From JBEKYH01 sp049511115 (GTDB lineage Bacteria; Planctomycetota; Phycisphaerae; Tepidisphaerales; Tepidisphaeraceae): a stretch of DNA of 6,556 bases. The DNA lies in assembly GCA_049511115.1 (NCBI GenBank), contig JBEKYH010000298.1, positions 1 through 6,556 of the forward strand, in the 5' to 3' direction. Made by a program: the position numbers and the translations under genes. Below, in pieces: positions 1 through 6,175 of this stretch; position 1 is the stretch's first letter, and every line of letters begins with the position of its first letter. The notes under the pieces were generated by a model that saw nothing but the letters and a program-made list of their open reading frames with translations, had not been told where the DNA came from and did not search any database.

Positions 1-1043
1 ATCTGAAGCTTCAGCCGCGCATGAAGAACCCGCTGATTTCGCGCGTGAAAATCATGGCCGGCATCGACATCTCCGAAAAGCGCCTCCCCCAGGACGGCCG
101 CATCAAGATGCTGATCGACAAGGTGCAGGTGGACTTCCGCGTCAGTTCGCTGCCGGCTTACCACGGCGAATCCGTCGTGTTGCGTATTCTGCGGCCGGAG
201 TCCGTCCGCATCGGTATTGTCAACCTGGGATTTGAAGAGGAAGACAACAAGGCGTTTCAAAAGATCATCAAGCGCCCCAATGGCATCTTCCTCGTGACCG
301 GGCCGACGGGTTCGGGAAAAACCACCACGCTTTACGGCGCGCTCAATGAACTGAACCGTCCCGACCGCAAGATCATCACCGCCGAAGACCCCGTCGAATA
401 TAATTTCATCGGCATCAACCAATGTCAGGTGCGCGAGGCGATCGGCCTCAGCTTCGCGAAGATTCTTCGCGCCATGTTGCGACAGGCCCCCAATATCATT
501 CTGGTCGGTGAAATCCGCGATAAGGAAGTCGCCGAAGTGGCCGTGCAGGCAGCTCTCACAGGTCACCTGGTCTTCAGCACGCTGCACACCAACGACGCCC
601 CCGGCGCCATCACGCGCCTGATCGACATGGGCGTGAAGCCGTTCCTGGTGGCCAGTTCGATCCAGGCGGTCATGGCCCAGCGCCTGGTGCGCGTCCTTTG
701 CCCCAAGTGCAAGCAGCCGGACAAAAACCCCGACGAAAAATGGATGCGCCTGACCGGCATCACCAAAAACGACATCAAGGACCGCCCGCTTTTCAAGCCG
801 GTGGGCTGCGACCATTGCACCAACACCGGCTTCCGCGGCCGCCAGGGCATCTTCGAGATGATGGTGATGAACAACGAGATTCGCACCATGGCCTTCGAGC
901 GGGCGCCCACCAACAAAATCCGCAAGGCGGCAATTGCTTCGGGAATGAAGACGCTGCTTCAGGACGGCCGGGCCAAGGTATTGCGTGGCGTCACCACGCC
1001 GGAGGAAATCGTCAAGGTTGCCCAGATCGAGGGCGTTTTGTAG
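1..1043 (+). CDS. GspE/PilB-family assembly ATPase, 5'-truncated by window edge
   Basis: This is the C-terminal portion of a hexameric cytoplasmic ATPase that powers pilus or pseudopilus assembly. The frame is open from the first complete codon at position 3, so the ATG at 21 is internal. Aligning its RLPQDGR motif (81-101) with the complete paralogue at 2367-4148 implies roughly 250 residues are missing, including any N-terminal regulatory domain. Visible motifs are Walker A GPTGSGKT (300-323), the Asp-box AEDPVEY, the Walker B region APNIILVGEIRD (486-521, catalytic Glu codon 510-512), and the His-box TGHLVFSTLHTND. A zinc-type tetracysteine follows, with CPKC at 699-710 and CDHC at 807-818, which separates PilB/GspE from PilT. 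The usual DPD before the Walker B strand is APN here. The stop at 1041 lies 15 nt before pilT, suggesting co-transcription. Whether it serves a pilus or a secretion system cannot be decided, so no symbol is given. Confidence 0.94.
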   Translation, partial: LKLQPRMKNPLISRVKIMAGIDISEKRLPQDGRIKMLIDKVQVDFRVSSLPAYHGESVVLRILRPESVRIGIVNLGFEEEDNKAFQKIIKRPNGIFLVTGPTGSGKTTTLYGALNELNRPDRKIITAEDPVEYNFIGINQCQVREAIGLSFAKILRAMLRQAPNIILVGEIRDKEVAEVAVQAALTGHLVFSTLHTNDAPGAITRLIDMGVKPFLVASSIQAVMAQRLVRVLCPKCKQPDKNPDEKWMRLTGITKNDIKDRPLFKPVGCDHCTNTGFRGRQGIFEMMVMNNEIRTMAFERAPTNKIRKAAIASGMKTLLQDGRAKVLRGVTTPEEIVKVAQIEGVL

Positions 1044-1058
1044 GCGAGGTAGCTAGTC

Positions 1059-2306
1059 ATGGCATCGACCATTCAAATTGACCGCTTGCTCGATACGGTT
1101 GTGCGCCGCAGCGCGTCGGACCTTCACCTGGCGGTTGGCCGGCCGCCGGTCCTGCGCCTCAACGGCCAACTGCGCGATCTTCAGACCAAAGTCCTGGAGC
1201 CGGAAGACACGCAAGCGCTGATGAAGTCCATCACGCCCGAGCGCATCCAGCAGGAATTCGAGGAAAAAGGCAGCGGCGACTTCGGTTTTGCCTTCGGAAC
1301 CGCGTGCCGTTTTCGCGTGGCCATATTTAAGCAAAAGGGTTTCGTCAGCCTGGTCTTGCGGCGCATTCCCAGCAAGCTGCTGACGTTCGAGCAGATCGGC
1401 CTGCCTGACAAAGCGCGCGACATCTGCCGCCGCCCGCGCGGAATGTTTCTGGTGACCGGCCCGACCGGGTCAGGCAAGACCACGACGCTGGCCACCATGA
1501 TCAATTACATCAACGAGAATTTCGACCGGCACATCATCACGATGGAAGACCCGATCGAGTATTACCACAACCATAAGAAATCGATCGTCGTGCAGCGCGA
1601 GATCGGCGTGGACGTTCCGGATTTTGCAGAGGGCCTCCGCCGCGCTTTGCGACAGGACCCCGACGTGATCCTGGTCGGCGAAATGCGCGATCTGGTTACG
1701 ATTTCCTCGGCCATCACGGCCGCCGAAACCGGACACCTGGTGTTCGGCACATTGCACACCAGCGGCGCCGCCAGCACGATCAACCGCATCATCGACGCCT
1801 TCCCGACCGATCAGCAGGAACAGATTCGCGTGCAGTTGGCCAACAATCTCATCGCCGTGCTTTCGCAGGCGCTGTGCCCGCGCATCGACGTCGAGGGCGT
1901 GTGCGCCTCTTACGAATTCATGTATCTCACGCCGGGCATTCAGAACCTGGTCCGTGAGAACAAGGTGTTCCGAATCGACAGCGAAATCCAGACCGGCAAG
2001 AAGTTCGGCATGCAGTTGCTCGACGATAATCTGTGGGGCCTTTTCCAGGCCGGCAAGATTTCCAAGGAAGAGGCCATCGACAAGAGCAAGAACCCCAATC
2101 TGATGGCCGAACGGTTCACTCGCGCCGGCGTGGACATTGGCGAGTTGGCCGAGGAATTGGAAGGTGGCGGCTCCGCGACCAAGCCGGCTTCCGGTGCGCC
2201 GGGCGCGCCGCCTGCCGCACCGCCGGTCTCTTCCGCGGCCGCCGAGGCCGAACGTCAGGCCCAGATGGCCAAGAACCGGGCGCGAATGCTCGGGCAGAAA
2301 GAATAG
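1059..2306 (+). CDS. pilT: PilT, type IV pilus retraction ATPase
   Basis: PilT is the cytoplasmic hexameric motor that depolymerises type IV pili and so powers twitching or DNA uptake. The protein has 415 residues. The N-terminus carries the PilT signature SASDLHLAVGRPPVLRLNG. Then come Walker A GPTGSGKT (134-141), an Asp-box MEDPIEY, Walker B DPDVILVGEMRD (200-211, Glu208), His-box TGHLVFGTLHTSGA (from 224), and a PilT-type C-terminal motif GIQNLVRE (293-300) in place of the classical AIRNLIRE. The PilB tetracysteine is absent, and GEMRD replaces GEIRD, both typical of PilT. The family is usually about 345-370 residues. The excess is an Ala/Pro/Gly-rich tail from residue 369 to 415 ending in a charged segment. 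GAGGT (1046-1050), 8 nt before the ATG, supports the start. The gene sits 15 nt after the first ATPase and 60 nt before pilB. Confidence 0.95.
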   Translation: MASTIQIDRLLDTVVRRSASDLHLAVGRPPVLRLNGQLRDLQTKVLEPEDTQALMKSITPERIQQEFEEKGSGDFGFAFGTACRFRVAIFKQKGFVSLVLRRIPSKLLTFEQIGLPDKARDICRRPRGMFLVTGPTGSGKTTTLATMINYINENFDRHIITMEDPIEYYHNHKKSIVVQREIGVDVPDFAEGLRRALRQDPDVILVGEMRDLVTISSAITAAETGHLVFGTLHTSGAASTINRIIDAFPTDQQEQIRVQLANNLIAVLSQALCPRIDVEGVCASYEFMYLTPGIQNLVRENKVFRIDSEIQTGKKFGMQLLDDNLWGLFQAGKISKEEAIDKSKNPNLMAERFTRAGVDIGELAEELEGGGSATKPASGAPGAPPAAPPVSSAAAEAERQAQMAKNRARMLGQKE

Positions 2307-2317
2307 AACGATTGTGC

Positions 2318-2351
2318 CGGCTGCGAGACCAATGCCGAGGTCTTGCCGCCG
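2318..2351 (+). promoter_or_regulatory. Stem-loop between pilT and pilB
   Basis: Bases 2318-2330 pair with 2339-2351 around the 8-nt loop AATGCCGA. Twelve of 13 positions pair (one G-U, one T-C mismatch at 2322/2347). The hairpin begins 11 nt after the pilT stop codon and ends 3 nt before the pilB Shine-Dalgarno GAGGA (2355-2359). No run of T follows it, so it does not look like an intrinsic terminator. An mRNA-stability, processing or translation-tuning element for pilB is a plausible inference. No known riboswitch family was recognised. Confidence 0.6.
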
Positions 2352-2354
2352 AAC

Positions 2355-2359
2355 GAGGA
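2355..2359 (+). promoter_or_regulatory. Ribosome binding site that fixes the pilB start
   Basis: GAGGA lies 7 nt before the ATG at 2367. It supports that ATG over the in-frame TTG at 2343, which would add eight residues, has no Shine-Dalgarno at proper spacing and falls inside the 3' arm of the stem-loop. Confidence 0.75.
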
Positions 2360-2366
2360 TTTAAAA

Positions 2367-4148
2367 ATGGCTGGCCCAACGAACGTGCCTCCGACGCCGC
2401 CCAATCCGGGCGGCATCCCTCCCATCGATCAACTCAAGGACCGCAAAGTCGGGCGTGTGCTCACCAAGATGGGAAAGGTGACCAAGGAGCAGGTCATCGA
2501 GGCCCTCGGATTTCAGCAGAAAAAGGGCGGCCAGCTTGGCCGCATCCTGATTGACCTGGGCTACATCGTCGATAGCGATCTCAACATCGCCCTGGCCGCC
2601 CAGCGCGGATTTGAACTGGTCAATCTTGAGGGGCTGGAAATTCCGCCCGCAGTGATTGCCGCCGTTCCCTCCCAGTTAGCTACAACCTACAAGGTCCTGC
2701 CGATTGAATTTGACCCCGGCTCCAAACGTCTGGTGGTGGCGCTGGCCAGCCACGACAACTTCCGGGCACTTGATGATCTGCGCAGCCTCATGGGCTACAA
2801 CGTGGTGGCCAAAATCGCCGACGGCGAAGCCATCGACCGGCTCCTGGCCAAATATTACCAGGCCGCCGCCGAGGAAATGTCGCAAATCCTCAGCAATATC
2901 CAGACCGACGATAACCTGAAGGGGCTGAAGGATCGCGGCGCGAGCATCGACATCGCCGACCTCACCCAGGCCGCCGACAGCAACGAAATCCGCAAGCTCA
3001 TTAATCTGGTTCTGCTCCAGGCCATCAAGGACAAGGCCTCAGACATCCATTTCGAGCCGTTTGAAGGCGAATTCAAGATGCGCTACCGCATCGACGGCGT
3101 GCTCTATGAGATGCTGCCGCCGCCGGCAGAAATCGCCCCGGCCATCAGCAGCCGCATCAAGGTCATGGCCAACCTGGACATCGCCGAGCGGCGCCTCCCC
3201 CAGGACGGGCGCATCGAACTGAACGTCAATAACCAGCAGATCGACCTGCGCGTCAACGTGCTGCCCACCATGTTCGGCGAATCAGTGGTCATGCGCGTTC
3301 TCGACCGCGGCAACGTCAGCCTCGATCTCGACAAGCTCGGCATGCGCGAGGACGACCTTGAAGTCGTCCGCCAGCTCATTCACAAGCCCAACGGGGTCGT
3401 TGTTGTCACTGGCCCGACCGGCTCAGGCAAGACCACCACGCTTTATTCCGCCCTGCGCGAGTTGAATGACCCCAGCAGCAAGCTGATCACCGCCGAAGAC
3501 CCCGTTGAATACGACATCGACGGCGTTGTCCAGTGCCAGATCAAGCCGGAAATCGAACTGACTTTCGCGCGAATTCTCCGCGCCATGCTGCGTCAGGACC
3601 CGGATGTCATTCTCGTGGGCGAAATCCGCGACCACGAAACGGCCAAAATCGCCGTTGAGGCGTCCTTAACCGGCCACCTGGTCTTCAGCACCCTGCATAC
3701 CAACGATGCCCCCAGCTCGATCGCCCGACTGCTTGATCTGGGCCTGGAGCCGTTCATGGTGACCGCGGCTATCGAGGGAATTGTCGCCCAGCGCCTGGTG
3801 CGCAAGATTTGCCCCAAATGCAAGTCGGAATACACCCCAACCGAAGAGCAATTGCTGGAACTCGATCTACGCCCCGATGATGTGGCCGGAAAGATATTCT
3901 ATTTCGGCAAGGGATGCGATTTTTGCAACAAAACGGGGTACAAGGGCCGCCAGGGCCTGTACGAAATCATGGTGCTCGACGACGAAATGCGCGATTTGAT
4001 CGTCAAACAGGCCAGCACGCAGGTTCTTCGCGCCGAGTGCCGCAAGCGCGGCATGAGGCCCCTGCGCCAGTCCGGGCTGATGGCCATTTATGATGGCGTC
4101 ACGACGATCGAAGAGGTCGTTCGCGAGACGCTGATGGAAGAAGAATAA
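2367..4148 (+). CDS. pilB: PilB/GspE-family assembly ATPase with MshEN-type N-terminal domain
   Basis: This is a complete 593-residue cytoplasmic motor that drives pilus polymerisation through PilC. After a Pro-rich start (residues 1-20) comes an MshEN/T2SSE_N region (about 27-170). It opens with two 24-residue repeats (27-50 and 56-79) separated by exactly 5 residues, the layout of the c-di-GMP-binding MshEN motif. The Arg at position 1 of each motif is Lys27 and Gln56. The core then shows ASDIHFEP (from 224), RLPQDGR (276-282), Walker A GPTGSGKT (349-356), AEDPVEY, DPDVILVGEIRD (411-422, Glu419), and the His-box from 435 with His444. A zinc-type tetracysteine follows at Cys482, Cys485, Cys517 and Cys520. 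All ATPase motifs are intact. The ATG at 2367 is chosen for its GAGGA site; TTG 2343 is the alternative. It is clearly paralogous to the ATPase at 1-1043. GspE of a secretion system is the other possible name. Confidence 0.93.
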   Translation: MAGPTNVPPTPPNPGGIPPIDQLKDRKVGRVLTKMGKVTKEQVIEALGFQQKKGGQLGRILIDLGYIVDSDLNIALAAQRGFELVNLEGLEIPPAVIAAVPSQLATTYKVLPIEFDPGSKRLVVALASHDNFRALDDLRSLMGYNVVAKIADGEAIDRLLAKYYQAAAEEMSQILSNIQTDDNLKGLKDRGASIDIADLTQAADSNEIRKLINLVLLQAIKDKASDIHFEPFEGEFKMRYRIDGVLYEMLPPPAEIAPAISSRIKVMANLDIAERRLPQDGRIELNVNNQQIDLRVNVLPTMFGESVVMRVLDRGNVSLDLDKLGMREDDLEVVRQLIHKPNGVVVVTGPTGSGKTTTLYSALRELNDPSSKLITAEDPVEYDIDGVVQCQIKPEIELTFARILRAMLRQDPDVILVGEIRDHETAKIAVEASLTGHLVFSTLHTNDAPSSIARLLDLGLEPFMVTAAIEGIVAQRLVRKICPKCKSEYTPTEEQLLELDLRPDDVAGKIFYFGKGCDFCNKTGYKGRQGLYEIMVLDDEMRDLIVKQASTQVLRAECRKRGMRPLRQSGLMAIYDGVTTIEEVVRETLMEEE

Positions 4149-4190
4149 GATACCTTGCCTCGCCGTTGCTTGATTTCGCCGATATTCTGG

Positions 4191-4221
4191 TTGCCGCGCC
4201 TTGGTGGACAGCGCGTATAAT
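4191..4221 (+). promoter_or_regulatory. Candidate sigma-70-type promoter for pilC
   Basis: A perfect TATAAT (4216-4221) stands in the 169-nt pilB-pilC gap. The best upstream partner is TTGCCG (4191-4196, 4 of 6 to TTGACA) with a 19-nt spacer, slightly long. Initiation would fall near 4228, giving a leader of about 90 nt. The spacer holds a small inverted repeat, CGCGC (4195-4199) and GCGCG (4211-4215), which could be an operator or chance in GC-rich DNA. A perfect -10 in such GC-rich sequence is notable, but the -35 is weak. Confidence 0.5.
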
Positions 4222-4225
4222 GGGG

Positions 4226-4264
4226 GGCGGCAAGGTGCGTCTGTTGCGTCACCCCCGTGCCGCC
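4226..4264 (+). other. Inverted repeat in the pilC leader
   Basis: GGCGGCA (4226-4232) is complementary to TGCCGCC (4258-4264) across 25 nt. Inside it, GGTG (4234-4237) can pair with CACC (4250-4253). The outer arm begins at the predicted transcription start, so the RNA could fold there only if initiation is at or before 4226. GC-rich arms of 7 bp can arise by chance. Confidence 0.3.
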
Positions 4265-4276
4265 GATGGGAAAAAG

Positions 4277-4293
4277 CCTCCGCAATGCGGGGG
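4277..4293 (+). other. Short hairpin just before the pilC ribosome site
   Basis: CCTCCGC (4277-4283) pairs with GCGGGGG (4287-4293) over a 3-nt AAT loop, with one G-U pair. It sits 12 nt before the pilC Shine-Dalgarno GGAG. The CTCC in its 5' arm (4278-4281) is also complementary to that GGAG, so alternative folds that expose or mask the site are possible. Flanking AAAAAG (4271-4276) and CTTTT (4300-4304) give it a faint terminator look, but the T run is displaced by 7 nt from the stem. Confidence 0.4.
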
Positions 4294-4304
4294 AAGCGAC
4301 TTTT

Positions 4305-4308
4305 GGAG
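4305..4308 (+). promoter_or_regulatory. Ribosome binding site of pilC
   Basis: GGAG, 9 nt before the ATG at 4318, supports that start. Confidence 0.7.
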
Positions 4309-4317
4309 AGCTAAGCC

Positions 4318-5589
4318 ATGCCTACCTTCGCGTTTGAGGCGATGAATAAGAGCGGGCAGGAAGTCAAAAACGAGATCGTGGCCGAGACCCACGACGAGGC
4401 CATCGCGCGGATACGCCAGCAGGGTCTGTTCCCGACCAAGGTCCGCGAGAAATCCGTTAAAAAGCTGGGCAAGAAAAAGGCCGCCGCGGCGGGTGGCAGC
4501 GGAGTGCCCCTGCGGAAGATGCCGATGGCCATCGGCGGCGTGCCGCGCAAACAACTGGTCAACTTCACCCGCCAGCTTTCCACGCTGCAAGACGCCGGTT
4601 TGCCTATCCTGCGCAGCCTCCAGATTCTTGAAGAGCAGCTAAAGCCCGGCCTTCTTAAGGCCATCGTGGGCGGCGTGGGCGATGAAGTCGAAGGCGGCGG
4701 CACCCTCTCCGATGCCATGGCGAAATATCCCAAGGCCTTCGACAAACTGTATGTGAACATGATCAACGCCGGCGAAATCGGCGGCGTGCTCGACTTGATC
4801 CTTTCTCGTCTGGCCGATTTCATGGAAAAAGCGGCCAAGCTCAAAAAGAAGGTTATCGGCGCCATGATCTATCCGGCCGTCGTCATCGGCATCGCCGCCG
4901 GCGTCGTCTCCATGATCATGATCGTCGTGATCCCCAAGTTTAAGGATATCTTCAAATCCTTCGGCGCCGACATGCCGGCCATCACCGTCTACCTGATGAA
5001 CTTCAGCACCTGGTTCGGCCCGGGCTTCGGCTGGGCTTACCTGGTCTGTTCGCCGGTCATCTTCATACTTCTGATGAAACTGATACGCCTCAGCGCCGGC
5101 GGACGCCTGGCGGTTGACGTGGTTCTGCTGAAAATTCCCATTGTCGGCGGCATCCTGAGCAAGACCTCCATCGCCCGCTTTACCCGAACGCTCGGCACGC
5201 TCATCAGCGCCGGCGTGCCGATTTTGGACGCCATCAACATCACCAAAGACACCTGCGGCAACGAAGTGTATATGCGCGCTCTCTCCAAGGTTCACGACGC
5301 CATCCGCGAGGGTGAATCGATGGCCGACCCACTTCGCGCCACCAAGGTCTGCGACGCCATCGTGGTCAACATGATCGACGTCGGCGAAGAGACCGGCGAG
5401 CTGGACAAGATGCTCATTAAGGTGGCCGACAACTACGACAGCGACGTTGACGTGCTGGTCGGCTCGCTCATCAGCATCATGGAACCGTTGATGGTGGTGG
5501 TCCTGGGCGTGATCGTCGGAACCATCGTCGTGGCCTTGTTCGCCCCGATGATTTCGCTCATCGAAACCGTTTCCTCGCCCAAAAAATGA
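4318..5589 (+). CDS. pilC: PilC / GspF-family inner-membrane platform protein
   Basis: This polytopic inner-membrane protein is the platform on which the ATPases act to add or remove pilin subunits. It has 423 residues, close to the usual 400-410. A short N-terminal cytoplasmic module (MPTFAFEAMNKSGQE start, typical of the family) is followed by a Lys/Ala-rich linker. Two T2SSF domains come next. The first runs from FTRQLSTLQDAG (83) to NAGEIGG (Gly152-Glu153), the second from FTRTLGTLISAG (288) to DVGEETG (Gly356-Glu357). The matched GE motifs mark the internal duplication. Three membrane segments are visible at about 184-205, 236-253 and 390-410, as expected. It has its own candidate promoter and structured leader, unlike the tightly spaced ATPase genes. 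Its stop overlaps the next start as ATGA. GspF of a secretion system is the alternative name. Confidence 0.94.
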   Translation: MPTFAFEAMNKSGQEVKNEIVAETHDEAIARIRQQGLFPTKVREKSVKKLGKKKAAAAGGSGVPLRKMPMAIGGVPRKQLVNFTRQLSTLQDAGLPILRSLQILEEQLKPGLLKAIVGGVGDEVEGGGTLSDAMAKYPKAFDKLYVNMINAGEIGGVLDLILSRLADFMEKAAKLKKKVIGAMIYPAVVIGIAAGVVSMIMIVVIPKFKDIFKSFGADMPAITVYLMNFSTWFGPGFGWAYLVCSPVIFILLMKLIRLSAGGRLAVDVVLLKIPIVGGILSKTSIARFTRTLGTLISAGVPILDAINITKDTCGNEVYMRALSKVHDAIREGESMADPLRATKVCDAIVVNMIDVGEETGELDKMLIKVADNYDSDVDVLVGSLISIMEPLMVVVLGVIVGTIVVALFAPMISLIETVSSPKK

Positions 5590-6158
5590 GGGTCAACGCC
5601 ATTCCCAGCCGCCGCTCCGCTGGAATCCGTGCCTTTCGTCGCCGCGGCTACACGCTGGTGGAAATGCTCACCACCGTCGCGGTGTTGCTCATCGGCCTGG
5701 GGTTGATGGTCAGCCTGGCCCGGCATGTCCGCGCTTCGTCGGCCGACGATCTGACCAAAGACCTCCTCCGCAATCTTGACCAGGCGATGGCCCGCTACGT
5801 CGCCCAGAACGGCGGCGTTCCCCCGGAGGTGCCGCCGTTCATCGCGGACCAGGAGACCACCGTGGATGAAGGGGCGCTGGCCATCCGCGCCGAAAGCAAC
5901 AACCAGGCGACCGTCGCGCTGCTCAAGAAAAACCACGTGTTTCCGGCCGAACTCTTCCAGGACCTTTCCATTTTCTATTACGACGGCCTGACCGTGCGCG
6001 ACGCCTGGGGCAGCCCCATCGTCTTCATGCCCCACATGCACCCCGCCGTCGGCATGGCCGCCAAGGGATGGTTCTTCTTCTCCGCCGGCCCTGATCGCCA
6101 GTACACAACCAAGTCCGATAATCTTTACAGTTACGAATTGCCCGGAGTGGAGCGATAG
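5586..6158 (+). CDS. GspG-like type II/IV pseudopilin precursor
   Basis: This is a 190-residue filament subunit precursor. A basic 21-residue leader ends in RRRG, followed by YTLVEML. This is a type III prepilin site, with Gly21 before the cut, Tyr22 as the mature N-terminus and Glu at mature position 5. Residues 22-45 form the hydrophobic assembly helix. The C-terminal region has DAWGSP (139-144), SAGPDRQ (166-172) and an Asp/Asn-Tyr ending, which resembles the GspG fold and its loop that binds calcium in known GspG proteins; calcium binding here is inferred. The mature form is about 169 residues with no cysteine. The ATG overlaps the pilC stop by 4 nt with no clear Shine-Dalgarno, so translation is probably coupled to pilC. 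No prepilin peptidase is in view. It could be a minor or the major subunit. Confidence 0.87.
   Translation: MRVNAIPSRRSAGIRAFRRRGYTLVEMLTTVAVLLIGLGLMVSLARHVRASSADDLTKDLLRNLDQAMARYVAQNGGVPPEVPPFIADQETTVDEGALAIRAESNNQATVALLKKNHVFPAELFQDLSIFYYDGLTVRDAWGSPIVFMPHMHPAVGMAAKGWFFFSAGPDRQYTTKSDNLYSYELPGVER
5646..5651 (+). other. Predicted prepilin peptidase cleavage site
   Basis: Codons for Gly21 and Tyr22 of the pseudopilin. The G|YTLVE context, with a basic leader before it and a hydrophobic helix after it, fits PilD/GspO-type processing and N-methylation. Tyr instead of the more common Phe at +1 is a mild variation. Confidence 0.8.
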
Positions 6159-6175
6159 CCGAAAATGGGCGGACT

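Noticed and set aside
21..23. ATG at 21 as the start of the first ATPase
   Set aside because: The frame is open to the window edge, and the conserved core aligns well upstream of this point in the paralogue, so the Met is internal.
2343..2366. TTG at 2343 as an upstream start for pilB
   Set aside because: It lies in the 3' arm of the stem-loop, has no ribosome site, and the ATG at 2367 has a well-spaced GAGGA.
2033..2554. 173-codon plus-strand frame across the pilT-pilB junction
   Set aside because: Arg/Gly-rich out-of-frame reading of pilT and pilB; no motif.
4149..4215. Intrinsic terminator after pilB
   Set aside because: No GC stem followed by a T run was found before the candidate promoter, so read-through into pilC is possible.
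4152..4236. 8-bp inverted repeat ACCTTGCC / GGCAAGGT spanning the pilB-pilC gap
   Set aside because: Separated by 69 nt and incompatible with the nearer pairing at 4226-4264; expected by chance with fair probability in a gap of this size.
4149..4317. c-di-GMP riboswitch in the pilC leader
   Set aside because: The conserved GEMM-I and GEMM-II core sequences are not visible; only simple hairpins are.
4639..5295. 218-codon open frame on the minus strand, inside pilC
   Set aside because: Asp/His/Gly-rich low-complexity product typical of antisense of a GC-rich gene; the plus-strand PilC is unambiguous.
5433..6041. 202-codon minus-strand frame opposite the pilC end and pseudopilin
   Set aside because: No recognisable domain, and it overlaps two well-supported genes.
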